From: Piliocolobus tephrosceles | Taxonomy: Eukaryota > Chordata > Mammalia > Primates > Cercopithecidae | DNA: 64,000 nt | Assembly (NCBI RefSeq): GCF_002776525.5 | Contig: NC_045438.1 | Location: forward strand, 160,890,616-160,954,615 | Direction: 5' to 3' | In this document: one piece after another, positions 12,906 to 23,640 of the stretch | Numbering within the stretch: position 1 is the first letter of the stretch | How the letters are laid out: each line of letters begins with the position of its first letter | The notes under the pieces: generated by a model | What the model saw: only the letters and a program-made list of their open reading frames with translations | What the model was told of the DNA's origin: nothing | Databases searched by the model: none | Program-made: the position numbers and the translations under genes

Positions 12906-13290
12906 AAAGAATAAATATATAATGAAATATCATTCAGCCTTAAGAAGAAAGAAAATTCCAAGACGTGCTACAACATGAATGAACCTTGAAAACACTGTGC
13001 TAAATGAAACCAGACAGACACAAAAGGATAAATATTGTCATTCCACTAATATGAGGTACCTGGGATAATGGAATCCATAGAGACAGAAAGTAGAATGGTG
13101 TTTGCAGGGGGCTGGGGGAATGGGGAGTTCGTGTTTAATAGGTACAGAGTTTCAGTTTGGGGAGATGAAAAAGTTCTAGAAATGGATGCTGATGATGATT
13201 ACACAATGTATAATGCCGAGAACTGTAAACTTCAAAATAGTTAAAAGAGTACATTTTGTTATGTATATTTTACTACAATTTTTTAAATAA
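12906..13290 (+). mobile_element. L1 3' end wedged into another L1
   Basis: 3' UTR text (cattcagccttaagaagaaag, tggggagttcgtgtttaat, tatattttactacaatttttt) interrupts ORF2 text that resumes with gtgaaagatcaaatggttttcc. Confidence 0.8.
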
Positions 13291-13377
13291 TAAGATAGTG
13301 AAAGATCAAATGGTTTTCCTCTAAGATTAGGAACAAGGCAAGGGTATCTGCTCTCAGTGCTTTTATTCAACTTTGTA
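13291..13377 (+). mobile_element. L1 ORF2 fragment, left of the MITE
   Basis: ttttcctctaagattagg and aacaaggcaagggt continue the ORF2 text left at 12905, up to the TA target of the MITE. Confidence 0.85.
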
Positions 13378-13760
13378 CGGTAAGTCCTCATGTAATGTCA
13401 ATAGGTTCTTGAAAACTGTGACTTTAAGCAAAATGACTTATAATGTAACCAATTTTTTTTTCTCGTCAATGTTATAAATAAATTACATTGAGGCCGGGCA
13501 CAATGGCTCATGCCTGTAATCCAGGCACTTTGAGAGGTAGCGGGCGGGAGGATCACTTGTGCCTAGAAGTTCAAGACCAGACTGGGCAATATAGCAAGAG
13601 CCTGTCACTACAAAAAATAAAAATACCCAGTCATGGTGGCGTGCACGTATAGTCCCAGCTACAAAGAAAAAAAAAAAAGACTTTGATTGAACAAAATGTC
13701 TTTTTGCTTAAAGTCACAGTTTCTAAGAACCTATCAATGGTCTTAAGGGAGGACTTACTG
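13378..13760. mobile_element. Tigger-like (Tc1/mariner type) MITE inserted in L1
   Basis: Ends CGGTAAGTCCTC and GAGGACTTACTG form inverted repeats that extend inward for about 60 bases (tttaagcaaaatgac / gtctttttgcttaaa). TA dinucleotides flank it (13376-13377 and 13761-13762). Removing the element and one TA rejoins L1 ORF2 text (attcaactttgTActtggg). An Alu fragment sits inside. Confidence 0.92.
13492..13675 (+). mobile_element. Alu fragment inside the MITE
   Basis: Left arm plus the start of the right arm (cagctac), then a short A run. The rest of the right arm is missing. Confidence 0.85.
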
Positions 13761-14560
13761 TACTTGGGCTCTGGCCAATGAAATAATGCAAGAAAAACAA
13801 ATAAAATATATATAGATTGAGAAGGTAGTATAAAGGTTGGTATATTTATTCAAAGGCAACATGATTCTGTATGTAGACAACCCCAGGGAATCTACAAAAA
13901 AATTACTGGCATTAATCAACGATATCAGCAAGGTCACAGGACTCAAGCTCAGTACACGCAAATTAATTGTATTTCAATATAGTAAGATGAAATTAAAAAA
14001 TAATTTTATTCACAACAGTATCAAAGAGAATAAAATACTTGAGAATAAATTTAGCAAAGAAAGTGCAATAGCTATACACTAAAAAACACAAAACGTTGCT
14101 AAGATATTTATCTGAAGAGCTGAGTAAATGGAGAGACATACCATGTACATTGATCAGAAGACTCAATATTATAGAGGGCAATTTTTCCTAAATTGATCTA
14201 TAGATTCTATGTATCCCTATCAAATCTCATCAGGCTTTAAAAATAGAATTTGACAAGGTGACCCTAAAAGTTATATAGAAATGCAAAAAAACTTAAGCCA
14301 AACAATTTTGAAAAATAAAGTTGAACTTAAACTACCTGATTTCAAAACTTACTATATGAGTAAAGCTACCATAATCAAGACAATTTTGTATTGGCCTAAG
14401 CATAGACTTATGGACCAGTGGAATAGAATAGAACATCCAGAAATAAGCCCTTCCATTGATGATCAATTGATATTCAACAAAGATACCACACCAAAAAAAA
14501 AAAAAAAAGTGTGATCCTTACCTTACACTTTACACAAAAGTGTATCCACAATAATGCTAA
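13761..14560 (+). mobile_element. L1 ORF2 fragment, right of the MITE
   Basis: Colinear ORF2 remnants: gacaaccccagggaatct, cagcaaggtcacaggac, aaagagaataaaatactt, then caagacaattttgtattgg and atggaccagtggaatag, ending near acactttacacaaaag. Confidence 0.88.
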
Positions 14561-14757
14561 AAATCTTTTTTTTTTAAATCCTGAATAATTAGCTCTTTGC
14601 TTTAACTCCTAAAAGTGGGTCAAATACCTTGAATGACCTTGCCTGCTCTTTTGGACAACTTTACCGATGTTTTTCTCACTATGATCAGATTTGTCAAGCT
14701 CAGACCCTTGGAAGAAACTCCACCACATTACCCTGATAGACACCTGCAGTCGGACTT

Positions 14758-15064
14758 TTTTTTTTTTGAGTCGAAGTCTTGCTCTGTTGCCCACCCTGGA
14801 GTGTAGTGGCACAATCTCAGCTCACCGCAACCTCCATCTCCCCGGTTCAAGCAATTCTCCTGCCTCAGCCTCCCTAGAAACTGGGATTACAGGCACGCGC
14901 CACTGCGTCTGGCTAATTTTTTGTATTTTTCAGCAGAGATGGGGTTTGCCGTGGCTGGCCAAGGCCTATTGGCCAGGCTGGTCTTGAACTCCTGATCTCA
15001 GGTGATCTGCCCGCCTTGGCCCCCAAAGTGCTGGGATTACAGGCATGAGCCACCGCGCCTGGCC
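14758..15064 (-). mobile_element. Alu
   Basis: Similar flanks cctgcagtcggac / cctgccgtgggat suggest the target duplication. Confidence 0.92.
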
Positions 15065-15075
15065 TGCCGTGGGAT

Positions 15076-15143
15076 TTTTAAATTGACTCCAAAAGGTACT
15101 GAAAAAGCCTTTTAAATTGACTCCAAAAGGTACTGAAAAATCT
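15076..15143. repeat. 34-bp tandem duplication
   Basis: Two head-to-tail units, 15076-15109 and 15110-15143, are identical over their first 31 bases. They lie between an antisense Alu and the retrocopy, outside the retrocopy's target-site duplication. Confidence 0.9.
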
Positions 15144-15176
15144 CAGATGGGCTCTCAACTCAGATTTTATTTTATA

Positions 15177-15190
15177 AAAGAAAAATGTGT
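15177..15190. repeat. Left target-site duplication of the HNRNPL retrocopy
   Basis: The 14 bases AAAGAAAAATGTGT recur exactly at 17380-17393 just after the poly(A)/GAAA tail. The preceding TTTTAT/AAAAG resembles an L1 endonuclease nick site. Confidence 0.9.
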
Positions 15191-17362
15191 CTCCCGCCCT
15201 GCCTCGTGGGCGGTTGAGGGAGCAGGAAAGGATGGGCAGCGGCCTTGCCCTCTAGAGTGGGGAATTCCGTCCGATGGAAGCTTAATCTCTAAGGAGAACT
15301 ATTATGACCCACACAAAACCCCTGCCTCCCCAGTTGTCCACATCAGGGGCCTGATTGACGGTGTAGTGGAAGCTGACCTTGTGGAGGCCTTGCAGGAATT
15401 TGGACCCATCAGCCATGTGATGGTAATGCCTGAAAACAGACAAGCACTGGTGGAATTTGAAGATGTGCCGGGGGCTTGCAACGCAGGGAACTACACAGCC
15501 GACAACCAAATATACACTGCCGGTCCCCCAGCTTTTGTCAACTACTCTACCAGCCAGAAGATCTCCCGCCCCGGGAACTCGGATGACTCCCGGAGCGTGA
15601 ACAGTGTGTTTCTTTCTCTTTACCATCCTGAACCCCAGATCACCACGGATGTTCTTTACACTATCTGTAATCCTTGTGGCCCTGTCCAGAGAATTCTCAT
15701 TTTCCGGAAGAATGGAGTTCAGGCCATGGTGGAATTTGCCTGTGTTCAAAGTGCCCGGTGGGCCAAGGCCTCGCTCCATGGGGCTGAAATCTATTCTGAC
15801 TGCTGCACTCTGAAGATCGAATACGCGAAGCCTACACGCTTGAATGTGTTCAAGAATGATCAGGATACTTGGGACTACACAAACCGCAATCTCAGTGGCA
15901 AGGTGACCCTGGCAGCAACCCCAACAAAGGCCAGAGGCAGCCCCAGCTCCTGGGAGATCACCCCACAGAATATGGAGGTCCCTACGGTGGGTATCACAGC
16001 CATTACCATGATGAGGGCTACGGCCTCCCAGCCCCCCACCTCACTACGAAGGGAGAAGGATGGGTCCACCAGTGGGGGGAGTCACCGTCGGGGCTCAAGT
16101 CGCTACGGCTCCCAGTATGGGCACCCCCCACCCTTCCCCCACCACCCGAGCATGGCCCTCACGCCGACAGCCCTGTGCTCGTGGTCTATGGTTTGGATCC
16201 GTCTAAGATGAACTGTGATCAAGTCTTCAGTGTTTTCTGCAATGTGGAGAAGGTGAAATTCATGAAAAGCAAGCCGGGGGCCGCCATGGTGGAGATGGCT
16301 ACGCTGTGGACCGGGCTACTACCTACCTCAACAACAATTTCGTGTTTGGGCAGAAGCTGAATGTCTGTCTCCAAGCAGCCAGGCCTCATGCCCGGTCAGT
16401 CATGCGGGTCGGAAGTCAGGTCTTGCAGTTACAGAGACTTCAGCGAATCGCGAGCAATCGGTTCCCCACCCCGGAGCGGGCAGCGGAGCGCCGCCTCCAG
16501 CACCCCAGCAGCGCGCTGCAGTTCTTCAACGCCCCGCCGGAGGTGGCTGAGGGGAACTTCTTGGAGATGTGCCACGTGCTGGGCGTGAAGCGGCCAGCTT
16601 CTGGGAAAGTATTCTCAGGCAAAAGTGCGCGCAGCTGCTCTGGGCTGCTGGAATGGGAATCCAAGGGCGATGCCCTGGCGACTCCGGGCACCATTGCCAG
16701 ATGAAAAACCCAGATGGTCCATACCCTTACACTCTGAAGCTGTGTTTCTCCACCGCTCAGCATGCCTCCTAATTAGGCGCCTAGGAGGAGTCCCATCTGA
16801 GCGGGAAAACATTTCTCTTTCCTTTATGCCTTTTTTTATTTTTGAATGCTAGGTTTGTAGAGCCTTAACCTTAATGGAAACACTGGAAGTCTGCAAGGGG
16901 AGCCTACGGAGACCTGGTATCTCCCAAGATTAACCTTCACTTCTTCACTTTTAAAAATTTATTGCGCAAGGCCAGGCGCGGTGGCTCACGCCTGTAATCC
17001 CAGCACTTTGGGAAGCCAAGGTGGGTGGATCACCTGAGGCCAGGAGTTCGAGACCAGCCATGGCGAAACCCCGTCTCTACTAAAAGTACACAAATTAGCC
17101 GGACGTGGTGGCGGGCGCCTGTAGTCCCAGCTACTTGGGAGGCTGAGACAGGAGAATCATTTGCACCCAGGAGACTGGAGGTTGCAGTGAGCCGAGATCG
17201 TGCCATTGCACTCCAGCCTGGGCGACAGAGCAAGACTCTGTCTCAAAAAAAAAAAAAGAAAAAAATTATTGTATATGTGATTTTTTTTCCTGTTCATACA
17301 TTTGTGCTGCCCATGTACTCTTGGCACATTTCAATAAAATTGTATGGAAAATAAACACAGCA
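15191..17362 (+). pseudogene. HNRNPL (retrocopy): Processed (retrotransposed) pseudogene of HNRNPL
   Basis: The parent, hnRNP L, is a nuclear four-RRM protein that binds CA-rich RNA and regulates splicing. Here the coding part runs uninterrupted by introns from PHKTPASPVVHIRGL (about 15308) to the ancestral stop at 16770-16772 after LCFSTAQHAS, followed by 3' UTR with two AATAAA signals (17333, 17350) and a poly(A) start at 17362. The RRM1 and RRM2 regions share one frame to about 15895, except for two compensating indels near 15610-15640 (the FTILNP segment is out of frame). After that the parental frame changes near 15896, 16040, 16075, 16130, 16298, 16365, 16440 and 16690, and three residues (LYG) are missing in the RRM3 region. 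The start has no glycine-rich N terminus. Intronlessness, the tail and flanking direct repeats show LINE-mediated retroposition. It cannot encode a full protein; a truncated RRM1-RRM2 product is only conceivable if transcribed. Confidence 0.96.
16970..17260 (+). mobile_element. Alu in the 3' UTR of the HNRNPL retrocopy
   Basis: Duplication AAAAATTTATTG (16953) / AAAAATTATTG (17261). Parental 3' UTR text resumes after it. Confidence 0.94.
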
Positions 17363-17379
17363 AAAAAAAAGAAAGAAAG

Positions 17380-17393
17380 AAAGAAAAATGTGT
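17380..17393. repeat. Right target-site duplication of the HNRNPL retrocopy
   Basis: Exact match to 15177-15190. Between the last 3' UTR base and this copy lies an A-rich tail that has drifted into short GAAA repeats (17362-17385). Confidence 0.9.
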
Positions 17394-18247
17394 TTCTATC
17401 TGGAGGATTTAATTGACGGCTGTGCCAATAATTTCTCAAATTTAGCTGTGCTCATTCTCCCTAATTTATTTGAAAGACATGACAAGGAAAAGAAGACTTT
17501 CCTTGGGCTTTTCACTGCTGGGGCTCTCTGGCGTTAAAGAGGGGAGAGGGTCTACAAAATCCTGGGTCAGCAGCTGTGGTTTTGAGATTTCACACAGAGT
17601 GCCTAAGTGTGTGTCTGTCCTGACAGCCTAGAACATTGCTGATCAGGACACAGCCTGCCCAGGTGAAATGCCTCCGAGGCAGGCAAACCCTCAATTAATC
17701 TTCTCAAGGCTTCAGTAGACCTAAGAAATGAGTGGACACGCCTTTCTGTCAAGGAAGAAGCTGTGGGTTTGCTCGTGTTTTCTGGATTCCTTCCAGCTTC
17801 TAGGTAAGTTTCCTTTCTCACAGTTCAGGAATGGGTGTGGAAAGCTGCAAGCTTGTCTTCCCTACCAGCGGCAGCAGATTCCCTGACCTGCCTGCACTGG
17901 CAGCAACTTGCAGGACGGACACTTTACTCTTTTGTCTAGAGATTTAATACAAGGGAAAGCAGGCCCCCTTCCCATGAGGTTAATAAAAGGGAATCGTATT
18001 GAAAATGAGAATACATTTCCAAAACACATTTCCATCTACCTCCCTTCCCGCAAATACTCATTACAATTGAATTTAAGAATAGCCAGCCATATCTTTTAGA
18101 AATTACTTCCCTCCTACCAAACAAATTAAACTTTAAAAACTCTTTTTCAGTTAGTAATGAGTATTTTAGAATATATCACTCTCTTATCAGAGGCATCAAA
18201 TCATTTTCTTTTCATCAATAAAAATGTCACAATTAAGAATTGAAACT
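17394..18247. other. Nothing recognised
   Basis: Unique-looking; contains an isolated donor-like TAG/GTAAGT near 17804 without exon support. Confidence 0.5.
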
Positions 18248-18552
18248 TGGCTGGGCACAGTAGCTCAGGCCTGTAATCCTGGCACTTTGGGAGGCCAAGG
18301 CTGGCGAATTACCTGAGGTTGGGAGCTCGAGACCAGCCTGGCCAACGTGGTGAAACACTGTCTCTATTAAAAATACAAAATTAGCTGGGCATCGTGGCGG
18401 GTGCCTGTAGTCCCAGTAACTTGGGAGACTGAGGCAGGAGACTCGCTTGAACCCGGGAGGTGGAGGTTCCAGTGAGCCGAGGTCGCATCATTGCACTCCA
18501 GCCAACCTGGGCAAAAAGAGTGAAACTTTGTCTCAAAAAAAAAAAAAAAAGA
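18248..18552 (+). mobile_element. Alu
   Basis: Full length, tail extended with GAAAA variants. Confidence 0.9.
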
Positions 18553-19049
18553 AAAAAGAAGAAGAATTATAACTCAATTTTTTGGAGCTCCAGCGGCCAT
18601 AACTCAATATTCATTTGTTCTCATAGTGCACTTTCTACTTTGTAATTTCAAGACTTTCAAGATAAAATTAATATCACATGATCAGAAAAATGTAGATAAT
18701 AACTGTACAAACCTGGGCAAGTCATCTTCCTCTTCGAGAGGCAATGTGTGCAGGGCTGACACACAATCACACCATTTCTTTCAGATCGATTATTTCTAGA
18801 TTTTATATATTAACAAATACATGAAAGAAAATGCCTAGGACAACCCCTAGTTTGTGACAAGGTTAAGCATGGCATGTGGTTTTTAGGTCTTCGGTGTCAT
18901 TTCTGAATATTGCTCCCACCAATACAATCTTCTACATTTTTCATTTTTGATGAAGCGATGTTATCATCCAGTATCTTTTTTTGTTTCTTTGTTTTCATTT
19001 TGGTCACTGCACTGGAACACAAACCTGCCTCTCTCTCTCTGTCTCTCTT
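18553..19049. other. Nothing recognised
   Basis: AT-rich unique-looking sequence with a (CT)n stretch at 19029-19049. Confidence 0.5.
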
Positions 19050-19326
19050 TTTCAGTCGTCTGTTGCCCAGGCTGGAGTGCAATGGCTCAAACACAGCTCC
19101 CTATAACCTCAAACTCCTGGGCTCAAGTGATCTTCCCACCTCAGCCTCCGGAGTAGCTGGGACCACGGGTGCATGCCACCATGCCCAGCTACTTTTTTTT
19201 TGCATTTTGTAGAGACAAGATCTTGCTATGTTGCTCAGGCTAGTCTGTAACTCCTGGGCTCAGGCAGTCCTCCAGCCTTATCCTCCCAAAGTGCTGGGAT
19301 TACAGGCATGAGCCACCACTCCCGGT
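19050..19326 (-). mobile_element. Old Alu spanning the left-arm border
   Basis: Continues through the duplication border at about 19093, unlike its partial partner at 28317-28552. Confidence 0.88.
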
Positions 19327-20934
19327 ATTGTGCCTCTTTTTGATATTTTCTTTTGCATTCTAAAAATAGCATCTTTTCTCAGATTATAAAATTAGTATTA
19401 TTCATCACAAATATTTAAAATATGAAAAGTTATGAGGAAAGTGAAATCACTCCTAATCACTCCACCAAAACGTAATCACTGTTAATACTTATAGTTTATT
19501 TCCGTCTAGTATTTTCTTTTTTTTTTTTTTTTTTGAGACAGAGTCTCACTCTGTCACCAGGCTGATGGTGCAGTGGCATGATCTCAGCGCTCTGCACCCT
19601 CTGCCTACCGGGTTCAAGTGATTCTCCTCCCTCAGCGACCAGAGTAGCTGGGACTACAGGAGCGCGCCATCACGCCCAGCTAATTTTTCTATTTTAAGTA
19701 CTGACTGGCTTTCACCATGTTGGCCAGAATGGTCTCGATCTCTTAACCTCATCTGCCTGCCTCAGCCTCCCAAAGTGCTGGGATTACAAGCATGAGCCAC
19801 CACACCCGGCCCTTTTAGTATTTTCATGTAGAATCACTTTTTTCTCCAAAAGGTATACAACAAATAAACCAAAAGCCGTTTTCCTATTTGTAATCCATAT
19901 CCATCTGGCATAAAACCATGTAAACTTGATCTCAAGCTTGTCCCAACAGCCCTACCAGTCCGAGTTTCCCATCCCTGCCTCGTGGTCTGTTTCTCCATCC
20001 ACCCTGACCCAAATCCCACTCTCATGGAACTCTAGATTTGAGTTCGCCTTCATTTCCGTTTGACCCCTCAGACCTTGGGAATGTGAATTGTAGAGGCAAA
20101 ACTTCATGGGATTCGTTTTTCTCTGAACCCAATATAACAAAAAACAAGTGAGACTTTGTTAAAATCTACATCCTTACTGTTTTTGATGCTTTGGAAATCA
20201 ATCCAGTTTTACTCTGCCTTTTTCAATGCAGGTATTTCAAAGGATATGAGATACTCAAGAGTAGGCACCTATTTATATATGTAACTCCAGGACATGGCCC
20301 ACAGTAAGTGCTCAATAATTCCTGTTCACTGGTCACTTAAATAACACTTAGAGAACTCTTGCTTCCTGTCTCGGTGAATATAATCAATGCTTAAGATTAA
20401 TAAGGGCAACAGAAATGAATGCGCTCGGTGGTTCAGGATCCTTTACCAGCCAGAAGCACTCATCTTTAACCCCTAAACATTTCTGTTCCCCTAACTGGGT
20501 CTCACCTTTTTAACTACTAGCATTCTCCTCTTGCAACCATGGACTCAGTCTGTCTTTCCATCGACCCACCCCTGGCTGGCTTGGACACTTCTCTACCATC
20601 AAGGATGGCTTTGGTCTGCTCACTTCATTGACTTGAAGTCTTTTCTCTACCTCCCATGGCTCCACCTACTGCAGTCGGCCCAGTCCCACCCTCATCTCTC
20701 TGCTGAAACTATCCTTGCCAAACTCTATGGCCACTTCTCAATCCTTATCTTGCCTAACCTCTCCAAGGCATTTGACACACTTGACCTTGCCCTCTTCTTT
20801 GGAGATCTTTAGAGCGCATGATTTCTTGCTCTGAGTCTTCCTCATACCTCTAACTGCCCCTTCCCAGCCTCTTTTGCAGAGTCCTCTTCCTCTGCCTGAA
20901 CCTTAAATGTTGGAATCCCCTGAGTTTCCATCCA
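19093..20934 (+). repeat. Inverted duplication, left arm (source copy)
   Basis: The reverse complement of 26479-28552 matches this segment end to end: part of an antisense Alu, unique sequence, an Alu insertion site, more unique sequence and the 5' part of an L2. Both the Alu at one end and the L2 at the other continue past the arm borders here, which marks this arm as the original. Confidence 0.93.
19513..19812 (-). mobile_element. Divergent Alu in the left arm
   Basis: Inserted at a tagtattttc site; many private substitutions (ctgatggtgc, aagtactgactgg). Confidence 0.9.
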
Positions 20935-21697
20935 CAGATCTCTTTTCACCCTGCAAACTCGCCTACCGGATCTCATCCACTCGCATGATTTCTGCACTGT
21001 GTAGGTCCTACACGCCAATAACTCTATTCCATCTCCAGGTGGAATGTATATGCAAGCACCTACTGAATAGCTCCACTTGAATGTCCCTCAAAATCAACAA
21101 GCCCAAAATAAAATTTAGATTTTCCTTCCCAACCTTCCTTCCTCTTGTTTTATGGTACCCAAGTCAGGCACCTGGGAGTCTTCGTGCCCTTCTGTCACCC
21201 CAAATCTAGCTAATGGTTCACCAAGTCCTTTCTAGTCTGTTTTATTACTATTGATCCAGACTGTGATCTTCTCAAGATGTCCATCTGATCCTTTCTCTTA
21301 TATGACCCCATGCCTCTTATAAGGTCCAGCCTCCTTCATGTCATTTAGAGGCCCTTTTGGGATCAGGTCCCTGCTTCCCTCATTAGCTTCATACCTTCAT
21401 AATCCCTATGGTCCAGTCATACTGAGCTTATTTTCATTCATTCAGATGCTCTGATGTCTCTCATCTCTGGAAAGCTGCCTCTACTATTCCAACTACCTGG
21501 AACCCCTGCTATCTCTCCTTCACCCAGCCATCTCCTGCTCCTCCTTCAGGTCTTAGCTGAGACATCATTTTAGGGAAGTTTTTTAGAAAGTCTTTCTGAT
21601 GCTACAAATCTCTTGGAATACGCTCCTGGTATATATGCTCCAAAAATACTCTGTATCCTGTTAGCTCATACATACTGTCATTGCCTTCACACTTGCC
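20535..21697 (+). mobile_element. L2 LINE, 3' half of ORF2 region
   Basis: The sequence follows the L2 pattern (a degenerate AFDT..D reverse-transcriptase segment near 20770, then cytosine-rich text ending in the cctccttcaggtcttagctga part). It continues after a MaLR LTR insertion as the L2 3' end at 22906-23070. All frames are broken. Confidence 0.8.
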
Positions 21698-21796
21698 TGG
21701 TGCTCTGGTTTTGATGTTTGTCCCCACCAAAACTTATGTTGAAATTTAATTGCCAGTACAACAGTATAAACAGGTGAAACCTTTAAGAGGTGTTTA

Positions 21797-22085
21797 GGGC
21801 TGGATGAGGTGGCTCACACCTGTAATCTTATCCCAGCACTTTGGGAGGCTAAAGCGGGAAGATCACTTTAGCCCAGAAGTTACAGACCAGCCTGGGAAAT
21901 ACAGAGAGACCCCATCTCTACAAAAAATAAAAAAAATTAGACAGGTGTGGTGCCAGACACCTGTAGTTCCTGCTACTCAGGAGGCTGAGATAGGAGGGTC
22001 ACTTGACCCCAGAAGGCTGAGGCTGCACTGAGCTGTATTTGTATTGCTGAACTCCAGCCTGGACAACAGAGTGAGACCTTGTCTA
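21797..22085 (+). mobile_element. Alu in the MST LTR
   Basis: Full-length divergent Alu splitting the LTR after aagaggtgtttag. Confidence 0.9.
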
Positions 22086-22218
22086 TGTTGCAAGTGATCT
22101 GCTCTCATGAATGGATTAACGCCATTATTGAGAGAGTGGGTTCACTTATTCCTGTTCTCTTTCTCTCTCTCTTTGCCCTGCCACTGTTCACTATGGGATG
22201 ACATAGCAAGAAGATCCC

Positions 22219-22360
22219 TGGCCGGGCACGATGGTTCACACCTGTAATCCTAGCACTTTGGGAGGTGGAGGCAGGTGGATCACTTGAGCCCAGGAGTTTA
22301 AGACCAACTTTAGCAACATGGTGAAACTTCATCTCTACCAAAAATACAAAACTTAGCCAG
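22219..22360 (+). mobile_element. Alu left-arm fragment in the MST LTR
   Basis: Stops at aaaacttagccag; a short GATA-rich stretch (22380-22425) follows. Confidence 0.85.
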
Positions 22361-22439
22361 TCTCATAACTCAGTCTCTAAATAAGTAGATAGGTAGATAG
22401 CTGAGAGATAGATAGAATTTTTTATTTTTTATTTTATTT

Positions 22440-22738
22440 TATTTGAGATGGAGTCTCCCTCTATTGCCCAGGCTAGAGTGCAGTAGCATGATCTCGGCTC
22501 ACTGCAACCTCTGCCTCCTGGATTCAAGTGATTGTTCTGCCTGAGCCTCCTGAGTGGCTGGGATTAGAGGCATGTGCCACCAATTTTTGTATTTTTTTTT
22601 TATTTTTTATTTTTTTAGTACAGATGGGGTTTCGCCATGTTGGCCAGGCTGATATCGAATTCCTGACCTCAGGTGATCTGCCCACCTCGGCCTCCCAAAG
22701 TGCTAGGATTACAGGCATAGGCCACCACGCCTGGCCCA
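22440..22738 (-). mobile_element. Alu in the MST LTR
   Basis: Antisense, facing the fragment at 22219. Confidence 0.9.
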
Positions 22739-22905
22739 AGAGATAGACTTTTTCTTTTTTTTAAAGAAGAAGATTTTGAAAGATGCCAGCCCCTCAATCT
22801 TGGACTTCCAAGCCTCCAGAACTCTGAGGAGAGAAATTTCTGTTCCATATGAATTACCCAGTCTGTGGTATTTTGTTATAGTGGCACAGAACAGACTAAG
22901 AAAAC

Positions 22906-23070
22906 CAGAACTGCCAAGTAAGTGTCTGCCCTGGGAAGGCAGGGACCTTTTTTCTCTTTTTTACCTTTGTATTCCCAGCACCCAGCACAGCACAATGCTA
23001 GCACATAGCAGATGCTCGGCAAAAACGTGAAGCAAATGTCAAATAAGTGAATGAATAAAGAAATGAGCAA
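22906..23070 (+). mobile_element. L2 LINE 3' end, continuation
   Basis: Typical L2 terminus: gcagggacc, cccagcacccagcacagc, agcagatgctc, then tgaatgaataaa. It resumes the L2 interrupted by the LTR at 21698-22905. Confidence 0.8.
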
Positions 23071-23119
23071 ATGCATGTTCTCCCTTTTGCCCTTTTTGTC
23101 TCTTGCCAGGATAAAACAG

Positions 23120-23640
23120 ACTCCTAACAGTCCTCCCCATTCCCCTGTCCAATTTATTTTCCGCATTTGGGTTAGAATAATCATTCTGAAAAAAAAAAAA
23201 AATGTAATCATGACATGCCCTGGTATAAAACCAATGTCTGTGCATTTCTAACAAGATAAATTACAGACTTGGCATAGGTTCAAGGCCCTCCATGAATGAG
23301 CTCCTGTCCACCTCTTCTCTTACCCTCCCACCCCACACTAACACTCAACTCCAGCGCTACTGAGTGATTCTTGGTTCTTCCCACAAATTGGCTCTCTTTT
23401 TGTGGAGAGACTTTGCACATGCTCCTCCTCCCTTTCTCCTCTGCCTGGCCCACTCACTGATCTTCAGGACTCAGTTTAGGAGTCACGTCTCGCAAGGAGC
23501 CACCTCTGAGCTCTCAGTTCCCTGGCGAACAGAAGTAGGTCCCTCTCTGTGGCTCCTATTGCCCCACATGCCTTCAATGGGCCTTCAGTCATAGCGCTCA
23601 TCAGCCTGTAGACACCCAGCCTGAGATTCAGTTCCATTGC
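23120..23640 (+). mobile_element. Second L2 fragment
   Basis: Contains the L2-like series aaggccctccatgaatgagctcc, ctttgcacatgctcctcc, ctctgcctggccca and a ttcaggactcagtttaggagtcac segment, in that order and sense orientation. Confidence 0.7.

Larger units (their letters stand above)
21698..22905 (+). mobile_element. MST-type MaLR solo LTR, split by Alus
   Basis: Pieces in LTR order: tgctctggttttgatgtttg with aacttatgttgaaat (21701-21796), ctctcatgaatggattaac to agcaagaagatccc (22086-22218), and gccagcccctcaatcttggac to cagaacagactaag (22772-22900). An Alu at 21797 and two more at 22219-22738 interrupt it. Flanks on both sides are L2. Confidence 0.85.

Noticed and set aside
15117..16211. 364-codon open frame as a functional hnRNP L-like gene
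   Set aside because: It starts upstream of the retrocopy, in sequence outside the inserted cDNA, goes out of the parental frame at about 15896, and the rest of the coding region is spread over three frames.
17796..17812. Donor-like TAG/GTAAGT as an exon end
   Set aside because: A single short motif without an open exon, acceptor or conservation evidence.
20531..20812. 93-codon frame conserved in both arms of the inverted duplication (also 26615-26902, minus) as a duplicated gene
   Set aside because: It lies in L2 ORF2-derived sequence, and the similarity is explained by the duplication itself.
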